DNA of 64,000 nucleotides, taken from positions 62,001 through 126,000 of the forward strand of contig QKCL01000048.1 of the NCBI GenBank assembly GCA_003246895.1. Direction: 5' to 3'. The number at the start of each line of letters is the position of its first letter. Position 1 is the stretch's first letter. Both the position numbers and the translations under genes were made by a program. Of this stretch, positions 10,503-19,889 are shown in pieces. Source of the DNA: Spirochaetota bacterium. Lineage in GTDB: Bacteria > Spirochaetota > UBA4802 > UBA5550. The notes under the pieces are model-generated. The model searched no databases, had not been told where the DNA came from, and worked only from the letters and a program-made list of their open reading frames with translations.

Positions 10503-11885
10503 ATGAAATACAGAAGTTCAACAGGTTTAAGATCTTATACTTTCTACAGCCTTAAGGACCTTCTGGCAAAGGCGTCTCCTGAGAGATCAGGGGACGGTCT
10601 GGCCGGGATTGCTGCCGAGAGTTCTGAAGAGAGATGTTCGGCTCAGATGGCTCTTGCCGATGTGCCGCTCAAGGATTTTCTTCATGAAGATATTATACCC
10701 TATGAGGAAGATGAAATTACGAGGCTCATAGCAGATACGCATGACATGGAAGCCTTTTCGCCTGTTTCATCTCTGACTGTTGGTGAATTCAGAAACTGGA
10801 TTCTGGCAGACACAACTACAGGCGATGACTTGAAGAACCTGTCCATGGGCCTGACACCGGAAATGGTTTCAGCAGTTTCAAAACTCATGCGTAATCAGGA
10901 TCTTATTCTTGCTGCATCCAAGATACGGAATGTCACTTCATTCAGGAGTACAATCGGTCTACCCGGCAGAATGTCAACAAGGCTTCAGCCAAACGACCCT
11001 GTTGACGACCCCAGGGGAATTGCTGCGGAAATTCTTGACGGGCTTTTTTACGGATGCGGTGACGCGGTAATCGGAATAAATCCGGCTTCTGACAATTACA
11101 GTGCAGTTGTTACACTGATTCATCTTATAAATGAATTCATTGACAAGTTTGAGATTCCAACCCAGAGCTGTGTGCTGACCCATGTTACTACTACTATTCA
11201 GGCAATAGAGAAAGGTGTACCTGTTGACCTGATTTTTCAGTCCATCGGCGGTTCAGAAGCGGCAAACAGAAGTTTCGGTGTGGATCTGAGTATACTGAGA
11301 GAGGCCTATGATGCGGGTAATTCTCTTAGAAGAGGGACAGTCGGCAATAACTTTATGTATTTCGAAACAGGCCAGGGGAGTGAACTCTCCGGAAACGGGC
11401 ATCACGGCGTAGACCAGCAGACACTTGAGGTAAGAACCTATGCTCTTGCAAGAGAGTTTAATCCTCTGCTTGTTAATACAGTTGTAGGATTCATTGGCCC
11501 TGAATATCTTTACGATGGAAAACAGATCACAAGGGCCGGGCTTGAAGACCATTTCTGCGGTAAGCTCATGGGACTTCCAATGGGAGTTGATGTGTGCTAT
11601 ACAAATCATGCGGAAGCGGATCAGGATGATATGGATAATCTCCTTACTCTTCTTGGTGTGGCCGGATGTAACTTTATAATGGGAATTCCCGGAGCCGATG
11701 ACATAATGCTGAACTATCAGAGTACATCATTCCATGATGCCCTTTATCTCAGGTCAGTTCTCGGGCTTAAACCGGCACCGGAATTTGAGAAATGGCTTCT
11801 CCAGATGAATCTTTTTGACAGCAAATTAAGGCCCACAGAAAAGATTGAAAGCAACAGATTATTTTTAAGTGCGGGTGAAATATGA
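10503..11885 (+). CDS. eutB: Ethanolamine ammonia-lyase large subunit
   Basis: GLPGRMSTRLQPNDPVDD, YFETGQGSELSGNGHHGVDQQTLE, FCGKLMGLPMGVDVCYTNHAEAD. Confidence 0.97.
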   Translation: MKYRSSTGLRSYTFYSLKDLLAKASPERSGDGLAGIAAESSEERCSAQMALADVPLKDFLHEDIIPYEEDEITRLIADTHDMEAFSPVSSLTVGEFRNWILADTTTGDDLKNLSMGLTPEMVSAVSKLMRNQDLILAASKIRNVTSFRSTIGLPGRMSTRLQPNDPVDDPRGIAAEILDGLFYGCGDAVIGINPASDNYSAVVTLIHLINEFIDKFEIPTQSCVLTHVTTTIQAIEKGVPVDLIFQSIGGSEAANRSFGVDLSILREAYDAGNSLRRGTVGNNFMYFETGQGSELSGNGHHGVDQQTLEVRTYALAREFNPLLVNTVVGFIGPEYLYDGKQITRAGLEDHFCGKLMGLPMGVDVCYTNHAEADQDDMDNLLTLLGVAGCNFIMGIPGADDIMLNYQSTSFHDALYLRSVLGLKPAPEFEKWLLQMNLFDSKLRPTEKIESNRLFLSAGEI

Positions 11886-12679
11886 ACGACAGAGATGACA
11901 GAAATATAATTGCAGACCCATGGGGTTTTTTGAAGGAGTTTACAAACGGAAGAATTGCCCTCGGAAGAACGGGGTCTTCTTTGCCCACGAAAGAATTTCT
12001 TGATTTTAAACTCTGCCATTCAAAGGCAAGGGATGCGGTTAAGCTCCCCCTTGATTTTGAAGATATTAAAAGGCGCCTGGATCAGGACTGCAACGAGTAC
12101 TCAATGATACTTAAAAGCCGGGCACAGGACAGAAAGGAATACCTGAAAAGACCTGACCTGGGAAGGCTCCTGTCTGAAGAGTCCGAGGAGATGGTAAAGG
12201 GCGTGAGGCAGAAGGATGGTTTTGACATTGCACTTGTTGTGGCTGACGGGCTTTCTGCGAACGCAATCGATACAAATCTGGTGCCTTTTCTCAGAATGCT
12301 CCTGCCGGGTCTGAGAGAAAAGGGCTATACCATGCCTCCTGTTTTTCTTGTGGAGCAGGGAAGGGTGGCAGTTGCAGATGATGTGGCTGAATTTGTGGGC
12401 GCAAGGCTTGCTGTTATTTTTGTAGGAGAAAGGCCCGGCCTTAAATCTCCAGACAGCATGGGCATATATATGACCTATGATGCAAAGAGAGGTTCTCTGG
12501 AATCGAGCAGAAACTGCATTTCCAATATCAGACCTGAAGGCATGTCCTATACGGCAGGAGTGTCCAAACTCAAATTTCTCATCGATAAGTCACTGAGACT
12601 TCAGCTTTCAGGAGTAAACCTCAAGGACGACCAGGAGAACGAGGAACTTGCAGACCCCATGGTGAAAAAAATAAACTGA
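11882..12679 (+). CDS. eutC: Ethanolamine ammonia-lyase small subunit
   Basis: LGRTGSSLPTKEFLDFKLCHSKARDAV, VADGLSANAI, GERPGLKSPDSMGIYMTY. Confidence 0.96.
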   Translation: MNDRDDRNIIADPWGFLKEFTNGRIALGRTGSSLPTKEFLDFKLCHSKARDAVKLPLDFEDIKRRLDQDCNEYSMILKSRAQDRKEYLKRPDLGRLLSEESEEMVKGVRQKDGFDIALVVADGLSANAIDTNLVPFLRMLLPGLREKGYTMPPVFLVEQGRVAVADDVAEFVGARLAVIFVGERPGLKSPDSMGIYMTYDAKRGSLESSRNCISNIRPEGMSYTAGVSKLKFLIDKSLRLQLSGVNLKDDQENEELADPMVKKIN

Positions 12680-13192
12680 TATTATTTTATAAATAATGGT
12701 GATTATCGTAAAATCTGATGTTGTCATGGAATCTGCGGCACATTAGATTTTATGAGACAGCATCCGGAGCAGAAATAAAATAATTTTCAGGTCAAAATAC
12801 AGGTGCCGTAGTAATCCTCTTTATTAAAACTATTTGTTCCCCAAAGAAACAGGACACTGGCTGTAGTTTAAAATATCAGGTTTTTTATTAAGTATAAAGC
12901 CGAACCCGGTAAGTTTATCTCTGTCTAACCTTCTGTTATTCGGCATTGAAATTAATGAATTGATTAATTAGGTTAATAATATATTAATTAAACTGTTATT
13001 TGATTTTTTTTTCTAATTAGGCTTGAATATATTAACGGGGTGATTGTATTGGTTACAGGGAGTTTTAATTGTTCTTCACATTGACAGTTTGATACTTCCG
13101 GCTTCGGGAGCACTTTATAGCGGCAGAAAAGTTTTCAAGAAATACATTTTATATAAAATATTGTATATTAATATGGAAGGTTCAGTTCTGGC

Positions 13193-14644
13193 ATGAAAAA
13201 TTTAAACAGTTTAAGCATTGATGAATATGACTACAGGCCCAAAGAGGAGTGTGGTGTATTCGGGATTTATGGGAATGAGCATGCTGCAAACTTAACATAT
13301 CTGGGACTCTATTCCCTGCAGCACAGGGGGCAGGAATCTGCCGGTATTGCTTCTTCAGATGGAGAGCATATTTACAGATATGCGGGTATGGGTGAAGTAA
13401 ATGCCATTTTTACACAGGAGCATATTGATAATCTTGAAGGCTACATGGCCATCGGTCATAACAGGTATTCAACAACAGGCTCATCTTTTCTGAGAAATGC
13501 CCAGCCTTTCCGTGCTTCATCAGTACTGGGGCCCATTGTTCTCTCTCATAATGGTAATCTCACTAATGCCGGAACCATAAGGTTTGAGCTGGAGAAGATG
13601 GGGCATATTTTTCAGACTACTATTGATTCCGAAGTGGTTGTCCATTTGATGGCAAAATCCGGAAAGAGCGATTTTCTTGAAGCGCTGAAGTTTGCGCTGT
13701 TAAAAATAAAGGGTGCATATTCACTGCTTGTAATGAGCAGGGAGAGGGTCTTTGCTGTGAGAGATCCATACGGTTTCAGACCCATGTGTCTCGGCAAACT
13801 CGGAGAGGCCTATGTGGTGGCTTCAGAGACCTGCGCTTTCGATATAATAGGGGCGGAGTATGTGAGGGATGTAAAACCGGGAGAGCTCATTGAAATCGGC
13901 CCAAATGGAATCAAGTCACACTTTCCGTTTGCTGAAACCTCTGAATCACTTTGTGTTTTCGAATATATCTATTTTTCAAGACCCGACAGTATTATTTTCG
14001 GAGAATCTGTTTACGAGATGAGAATGCAGATGGGCAGAAAACTCGCCCAGGATTCACCGGTTGAGGCTGATATCGTTGTGCCTATCCCGGATTCTTCAAA
14101 TTGTGCCGCTCTCGGTTTTTCCAAGGAGTCCGGTATTCCATTTGAACTTGCCATGGTGAGGAGTCATTATATAGGAAGAACTTTTATTGAACCAACACAG
14201 AGAATAAGGGATCTTGGTGTAAAGCTCAAGTTCAATGTTGTGAAATCTGTTGTTGAGGGCAAGAGGGTTGTAGTTGTTGATGATTCAATCATGCGCGGAA
14301 CAACCATGAGAAAAATTATAAAGATGTTTAAGAATGCAGGTGCAAAAGAGGTCCATGTGAGGATATCTGCTCCTCCGACACTTTTCCCATGTTTCTATGG
14401 AATAGACATTCCAACTCACAGTGAACTTATTGCGGCAACCCATACAATTGAAGAAATCAGAAAGTATCTCAGGGTTGACTCCATTGAATATATGTCCATC
14501 GATTCATTGATAAGCTCCATAGACAGACCATGCAAGAAGTTCTGTACAGCCTGTTTTGACGGAAATTATCCCTGCAAACTTGAAGATGACAGCACAGAAG
14601 GACTGAAATTTAAGTTTGATGAAGGCAATGGTGATTACTATTGA
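13193..14644 (+). CDS. purF: Amidophosphoribosyltransferase
   Basis: ECGVFGIYG, GLYSLQHRGQESAGI, VVVVDDSIMRGTT; CxxC-containing C-term. Confidence 0.97.
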   Translation: MKNLNSLSIDEYDYRPKEECGVFGIYGNEHAANLTYLGLYSLQHRGQESAGIASSDGEHIYRYAGMGEVNAIFTQEHIDNLEGYMAIGHNRYSTTGSSFLRNAQPFRASSVLGPIVLSHNGNLTNAGTIRFELEKMGHIFQTTIDSEVVVHLMAKSGKSDFLEALKFALLKIKGAYSLLVMSRERVFAVRDPYGFRPMCLGKLGEAYVVASETCAFDIIGAEYVRDVKPGELIEIGPNGIKSHFPFAETSESLCVFEYIYFSRPDSIIFGESVYEMRMQMGRKLAQDSPVEADIVVPIPDSSNCAALGFSKESGIPFELAMVRSHYIGRTFIEPTQRIRDLGVKLKFNVVKSVVEGKRVVVVDDSIMRGTTMRKIIKMFKNAGAKEVHVRISAPPTLFPCFYGIDIPTHSELIAATHTIEEIRKYLRVDSIEYMSIDSLISSIDRPCKKFCTACFDGNYPCKLEDDSTEGLKFKFDEGNGDYY

Positions 14645-14678
14645 TATAATTTTCAGCATATATTTATATTAACTTAAC

Positions 14679-14708
14679 AAAAGCCCGGTAAAAATTACCG
14701 GGCTTTTT
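14679..14708 (+). terminator. Rho-independent terminator after purF
   Basis: AAAAGCCCGGTAA-aaa-TTACCGGGCTTTT plus T-tract. Confidence 0.9.
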
Positions 14709-14731
14709 ATTTTTTTAAAGAGGTTCTGGAT

Positions 14732-15919
14732 ATGAATACCATGACCGTAATGGAAAACAGAAACCGGAAGGATCCGGTTATAAATCTTCCTGCTGTTGTT
14801 GTTCTGACTGAATCCGGCCTTGAACACTGCAGGCTGAAATCTGTACCGGTAAAGGACATACTCTCTTTGAGGGGCAGCAGGGCAAACGGGTTCTCCTGGG
14901 GCAAGTTCAGGGCGGAAGTTGTTCAGAAGATGATCATAAACAATTTCATAGAATCCATATCTGTGGAGAAAAGTGAATTTGTCAGCAGGCGGGACGAGGT
15001 TCAGGATCTGACAAAGCTTCTCTTCTATGGAATGATATACAGATCCTATGTCACCGGAGTCAAAAGGGAGATCATGGATATGCCGCAGATGGGATCTTTG
15101 AGAACACGGTTTCCCGGGTTTAACCTGCTCAGTGAAGGAGGATGTGATAAAAAAATAATTGCCGGTTTTTTTGAACAGAACAATTACAAGGCTGAAGATA
15201 TAAGAAACTCTCTCCTCTCTGTGCCGGAAATGATACTGGACAGGGATCCAAAGCTTGATACTTTCCTCAAAACAGAGCGGAAGCATGTCATGAAAAAAAT
15301 GGCAGGTTTTCTTGATGGGAGCTCCCTTCTCGCAATGGCTGTTCTTTTTATGGGCAATGACAGAAGAAAGATTATGGATGGTCTTGGCAGGCATCTCCTC
15401 TCGTACCTTAAAAAAACACATATTTCAGATTATCTCGGGCTTCTTGTTGCGGAGCTGATTCAGCATTCCGAAAGGCTGCAGTATGAGAATGTGGCCAAGA
15501 AGAGAAAGCTCATTAAGGAGAAGGATTCCATTGTAAATTATCTGAAAGACGAAAAGTTCAGGCGTGTAATCTCGCTCATGGCAAAACAGGAAAACTGTTC
15601 AATACGCCTTAATTACCGTATAGAAAACTCCGGGATTGATTCTGGTAAATTCAGGTTTATAATTTCTGTAGTTTACGATGGTACAATAAGTGAATCAAAC
15701 AGAATAGGGCTGGAGAAAAGGATCCGGTCCCGGACAAACCTTTCCCTTGCAGACTATTATTATGAGAGTGATGATGATTCTCTCCAGCATTCACTGGGTA
15801 TCTATTATCTGTCTTATCTTGATGATGTGTGCCGGGAGCAGGGAATCCGTTTCGATGCAAAAATATGCTGTGACCCGGACAAGGGAGAGACCGAATACCA
15901 GATCATTTTGTCTTTTTAA
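14732..15919 (+). CDS. Hypothetical protein (395 aa); C-term possibly HATPase-like
   Basis: Long ORF right after the terminator; coding-like composition; no clear family recognised. Confidence 0.75.
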   Translation: MNTMTVMENRNRKDPVINLPAVVVLTESGLEHCRLKSVPVKDILSLRGSRANGFSWGKFRAEVVQKMIINNFIESISVEKSEFVSRRDEVQDLTKLLFYGMIYRSYVTGVKREIMDMPQMGSLRTRFPGFNLLSEGGCDKKIIAGFFEQNNYKAEDIRNSLLSVPEMILDRDPKLDTFLKTERKHVMKKMAGFLDGSSLLAMAVLFMGNDRRKIMDGLGRHLLSYLKKTHISDYLGLLVAELIQHSERLQYENVAKKRKLIKEKDSIVNYLKDEKFRRVISLMAKQENCSIRLNYRIENSGIDSGKFRFIISVVYDGTISESNRIGLEKRIRSRTNLSLADYYYESDDDSLQHSLGIYYLSYLDDVCREQGIRFDAKICCDPDKGETEYQIILSF

Positions 15920-15971
15920 TAATATTTACTTGACGAAATCCGGGCATTATTATTGTCTGTAAGTCCAACAC

Positions 15972-16044
15972 AGGCTACTAGCTCAATTGGTAGAGCATCG
16001 GTCTCCAAAACCGAGGGTTGGGGGTTCGAGTCCCTCGTGGCCTG
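15972..16044 (+). tRNA. tRNA-Trp (anticodon CCA)
   Basis: AGGCTAC…GTGGCCT acceptor pairing, D-arm GCTCAATTGGTAGAGC, anticodon loop TCTCCAAA, T-arm GGGGGTTCGAGTCCCTC; CCA end not encoded. Confidence 0.95.
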
Positions 16045-16444
16045 CATAAGAATTTCAAACTGATTCATGTACAGTTAAAACCGGGTTTTCCCATCGAGAT
16101 GCATAAGGCCAGGTCAGAGGCATTGTTGGAGAGTCCGGTTTTTTTATTTACTCCTTCCCGGAAAATTAATTGTTTATATATTTGGAAAACCGCTAATACT
16201 GCACTGTATTAAATAAATTTCAATGAGATGTCTTAAGTTTTTCTTTATTAAGTTATTGTGATGTTTCGTTGATTTTTTTTAAATGTTTCTTGAATTTAAC
16301 TGATCGGGAATCCCTGATGTTTATTGCCATAGTGAAATTGCTTAAATGCAGTGAGTGACGGGCTCTCTCGGTTTAAAATTTGTGCACGCTGGCTCTCATC
16401 TGTTTAGGGAGAACGAAAACACTTTATTGTTAAAGGTATTGAGA

Positions 16445-17059
16445 ATGATTGATGAAGGATATATAAAGTTCAGTATTGAAAGAATTGATGGTGATGACCC
16501 GGAGTTTCATGATGAACTTGTGAAGCTGAACGGAATCCGTACAAAGCTTTTTCATATGGGCCTTATAGGCATTCTTGATAACGGAATCGGTTTCGGAAAT
16601 GTAAGTATCAGGGATGAATCCAGGGGCGGGCTTTTTGTAATCAGCGGTTCCGGTACAGGAGGCCAGGAGGTTCTGGAAAACAGTGAGTACTGTACGGTAC
16701 TCTCCACCAATGTTGCTGAAAACAGTCTGGTATGTACAGGGAACGTTAATGCTTCTTCTGAATCCATGAGCCACGCAGTGGTCTATGAAGCCAATGACAA
16801 TGTTATGTGTGTTATCCATGTGCATAACCTCTCAATGTTTGACTACATGCTTGAAAATAGCTATCCTCAGACACCGGTAACTGCAGCCTACGGAACACCT
16901 GAGATTGCTTTCTCCCTGAAGGAGAAGGTGATGGAAGTGGGGAGTGACCACGGGATTGTAGTAATGGCCGGGCATCAGGACGGAGTTATCGCATACGGCC
17001 CGGGTGTGGAAGATACATTTAATCTGATTGATAAAATATATTCTCTGTCAAAATGTTAG
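16445..17059 (+). CDS. Class II aldolase/adducin family protein
   Basis: GFGNVSIRD, VISGSGTGG, NASSESMSHAVVYEANDNVMCVIHVHN; start trimmed to ATG. Confidence 0.88.
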   Translation: MIDEGYIKFSIERIDGDDPEFHDELVKLNGIRTKLFHMGLIGILDNGIGFGNVSIRDESRGGLFVISGSGTGGQEVLENSEYCTVLSTNVAENSLVCTGNVNASSESMSHAVVYEANDNVMCVIHVHNLSMFDYMLENSYPQTPVTAAYGTPEIAFSLKEKVMEVGSDHGIVVMAGHQDGVIAYGPGVEDTFNLIDKIYSLSKC

Positions 17060-17356
17060 TGTGAAAATGTTTTGTTAAACAAACATAAACTGCCTCGTAT
17101 GGTTTTGGAGATAGTCACTGTTTATTGGTTTCTGGAAATTTTATCCCAGGTTTGAGCTGATGAGTATTGTGCCCTTTTATGCCTGTTGCTAAAATTGCAG
17201 AATGATATGACAGAATATCCTTCCGCCGTACAATAAAAATAAAGACGAAACATGGACAGGCATTGACTAACACAGGTTCATTCGTTTGAAATTTTTAAGA
17301 CTTTTCTTCTTGTTTTATTCGTCAATGTTTGGAATATGAGCATGTTCAGGTAAGGA

Positions 17357-17761
17357 GTGACTGAGTTGAACCTTTTTGCATACGGTACATTGATGTTCCC
17401 TGAAGTATGGGCAAGGGTACTTGGGGAAGGGCATGAGGGCATTCCCGCAAGGCTCACGGGCTTTAAAAGATTCAGAATTTCAGGAGAGGACTATCCCGGA
17501 GCTGTTAAAAGCAGTGCAGATGATTTTGTCCGGGGAATTGTGTATATGAGTGTTTCTGAATCTGATATGGAGATGCTCGATCTCTATGAAGGAGAATTGT
17601 ACAGGCGCGAAACTGTCACTGTCATCACAGATGGTGGCGAATCGGTGGACTCTGTTATCTATATCATGACAGAAGGGGATGATGTTTCTTGTGATGAACC
17701 TGACTGGGATCCGGAATATTTCAGAAGAGAAAGAATGCGGAATTTTCTTGAGACCATATAG
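17357..17761 (+). CDS. Gamma-glutamylcyclotransferase (AIG2-like) family protein
   Basis: LFAYGTLMFPEVW…ARLTGFKRFRI…YPG…VRGIVY…LDLYEGELYRRETV. Confidence 0.9.
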   Translation: MTELNLFAYGTLMFPEVWARVLGEGHEGIPARLTGFKRFRISGEDYPGAVKSSADDFVRGIVYMSVSESDMEMLDLYEGELYRRETVTVITDGGESVDSVIYIMTEGDDVSCDEPDWDPEYFRRERMRNFLETI

Positions 17762-17804
17762 GCCCAATCGTTAGAGCTTATTTTTTTAGTATAACCGGAT
17801 ATTA

Positions 17805-18377
17805 TTGATGTATGGAGGAGCGGTGAAAACTCCAGATGTATACACAAAGCTCCTGGAGAAAGGGGTGCTGACAACTGAAATAATTGCCACTGTAATCTAT
17901 TCTTTGAACAAGAGGGCCAAAAACTGGAGGGACAGGAATCCTGATGAGTACCATAAAGCCAAAAAAGAGCGTAATCTCATTCTCATGGAAGGCAAGGGGC
18001 ATCTGAATGTAGCAATTAAAAAATACAAAGTCCTTGAATATTACAGAAAGAAAGACTTTGTTCTTCTTTCTCTTTTCAGGCCCACCAAAATTCATCTCAT
18101 AGATGGCGTGGAATATCTTTACTATGAAGTTTATAAATCTGATTTTCACCTTCCCGGCTATATATATGAACTTTACGGCTATGAAACCATAAACGGCCTT
18201 AAAACGGTTGAGGTAAAGGATTTCGCCACGGGCGGGGAGGAGATAACAAAACTTGTTTCAGTCCAGTTCTGTAATCGGGTAATTGATCTTATTAAAAATA
18301 ATGATTTTATTCTCATAGACGGATCCATCGCAGCAACGTCTTCAGTATTATTAAATTCCAGAAAAACAAGCAAATAG
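17805..18377 (+). CDS. Hypothetical protein (start may be GTG at 17823)
   Basis: ORF with coding-like composition; no family recognised. Confidence 0.65.
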   Translation: MMYGGAVKTPDVYTKLLEKGVLTTEIIATVIYSLNKRAKNWRDRNPDEYHKAKKERNLILMEGKGHLNVAIKKYKVLEYYRKKDFVLLSLFRPTKIHLIDGVEYLYYEVYKSDFHLPGYIYELYGYETINGLKTVEVKDFATGGEEITKLVSVQFCNRVIDLIKNNDFILIDGSIAATSSVLLNSRKTSK

Positions 18378-18388
18378 AAAATTTTTTA

Positions 18389-18416
18389 TTGACATAAAGT
18401 AGTCATCGGATAGAAT
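18389..18416 (+). promoter_or_regulatory. Sigma-70-type promoter
   Basis: TTGACA-N16-TAGAAT about 30 bp upstream of the ATG at 18446. Confidence 0.65.
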
Positions 18417-18445
18417 GAATGATTTTTCAAATTTTGGAGGACTTT

Positions 18446-18625
18446 ATGGCAATACAGACAAGAAGCGTGCATGAAAGGATGAGAAGACTTCAGGCTTCTT
18501 TACAGAAGAAGGAGAAGGAGGCCAGGGTTGCCAGAGAAAAGGGAATGCATTCAACGTTTGGTAATTTGATGTGTGAGATCAGTGAATTGAAAAGAAAAGT
18601 AAGAAAGTGCCAGATGGGCTCATGA
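18446..18625 (+). CDS. Small basic coiled-coil protein (59 aa)
   Basis: MAIQTRSVHERMRRLQASLQKKEKEAR…; ggagg RBS, own promoter, terminator downstream. Confidence 0.7.
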   Translation: MAIQTRSVHERMRRLQASLQKKEKEARVAREKGMHSTFGNLMCEISELKRKVRKCQMGS

Positions 18626-18712
18626 TATATGTGTTCTCCCCGCCGGGGAGGGCATGGGAAGCTGCAAATTTTTTTTGCTGCTCTCCATGCTGTACTCTGA
18701 ATCTCCGATTTG

Positions 18713-18741
18713 ATGGACTCCCCAGGGAGTCCATTTTTTTT
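18713..18741 (+). terminator. Rho-independent terminator
   Basis: ATGGACTCCC-ca-GGGAGTCCATttttttt. Confidence 0.9.
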
Positions 18742-18812
18742 ATTAATAGTTCAAATATTAATATTGACTAAATAAGTTAGATTTGTCTAATGTGCATATG
18801 GAGGACATACCT

Positions 18813-19313
18813 ATGAAAACAATAATTATTTACGGGTCAACTCTCGGCAATACTGGTTCAGCTGCAGAGAAAATTCATGCGTTTTTTGAAGATTCTGTTC
18901 TGCTTCCTGTTAGTTCTGAATCCATCGGTCAAATATCCGGTTTTGATCTTGTCATTCTGGGGACTTCAACATGGGGCTACGGTGAGCTTCAGGATGACTG
19001 GGATAGTAATCTGAATGAATTAATGAAAGCTAATTTTTCAGGGAAAAAGGCTGCTCTTTTTGGAATGGGAGATCAGACAGGTTATTCTGACACGTTTCTT
19101 GATGGCATGGGCATTCTTTATGAAACTCTTGAAAGTATGGGGGCTCAAATCATCGGTAAATGGTCATGTGACGGTTACAGCTTTTCAAATTCGAGGGCAG
19201 TTGTTGAAGGAGAATTCGTCGGCCTGGCACTTGATGAGGATAACGAGTCATCAAAGACAGCAGAAAGAATTTCCCGATGGGTCGATCTGGTAAAAGAAAA
19301 ATTTGCACAGTAG
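18813..19313 (+). CDS. Flavodoxin
   Basis: IIYGSTLGNTGSAAEKI, LVILGTSTWGYGELQDDWD, GMGDQTGYSDTF. Confidence 0.92.
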   Translation: MKTIIIYGSTLGNTGSAAEKIHAFFEDSVLLPVSSESIGQISGFDLVILGTSTWGYGELQDDWDSNLNELMKANFSGKKAALFGMGDQTGYSDTFLDGMGILYETLESMGAQIIGKWSCDGYSFSNSRAVVEGEFVGLALDEDNESSKTAERISRWVDLVKEKFAQ

Positions 19314-19327
19314 AAGCAGGAGAAAAA

Positions 19328-19672
19328 ATGAAAGTTTTTAATCATCATATATATGAATACAAAAAGGGGCTGCGCTCCCTTATTCTTCACACTATGGACT
19401 CGAAGTATCATGAGGATGCTGTAGAAAAATTAAATAGAATGGGAATATCATATATCGTAAGATATGTCAGTACCGGCAAGATAAATATATTTTTCGGAAA
19501 TCCATCCTGTATCAGGGTTCTTGAACTTATCGGCGACAAGTCACTGTCCGAGTTTACAGTTGAGGAAGACTTTGTCCTTGGAACAATGCTTGGATATGGC
19601 CTTGTTCAGCAATGCGACAGATTTATCAGAAACATGTCCGTGACTTTGAGAGAAGTAAAAAAGATTTCATAA
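19328..19672 (+). CDS. DUF2023 family protein
   Basis: MKVFNHHIYEYKKGLRSLILHT…; follows flavodoxin, as I recall for this family. Confidence 0.8.
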   Translation: MKVFNHHIYEYKKGLRSLILHTMDSKYHEDAVEKLNRMGISYIVRYVSTGKINIFFGNPSCIRVLELIGDKSLSEFTVEEDFVLGTMLGYGLVQQCDRFIRNMSVTLREVKKIS

Positions 19673-19889
19673 CCCTCACTCTGTTTTATCCGGGAAGTGG
19701 AATGAACACTTAAGTTAACAATACCATGCTTATTATAAAGTTATGGCAATGTTAATTTTTATTATAAACCTTTCAGCGTATACAGTTTTTAAAATACATT
19801 TGACTCATTTATTTTTACTTATATACTTTCTACATCTTTTCAATCAGGAACCTTCCCCGTTTGTTGATAAAAAGAAATTACTATCTTAA

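Noticed and set aside
12961-13020. AT-rich ATTAATTA repeats upstream of purF
   Set aside because: Explained by AT-rich promoter composition; no consistent operator could be defined.
14669-15421. 250-aa minus-strand ORF
   Set aside because: Antisense to the 14732-15919 CDS and spanning the purF terminator; low-complexity translation without family signal.
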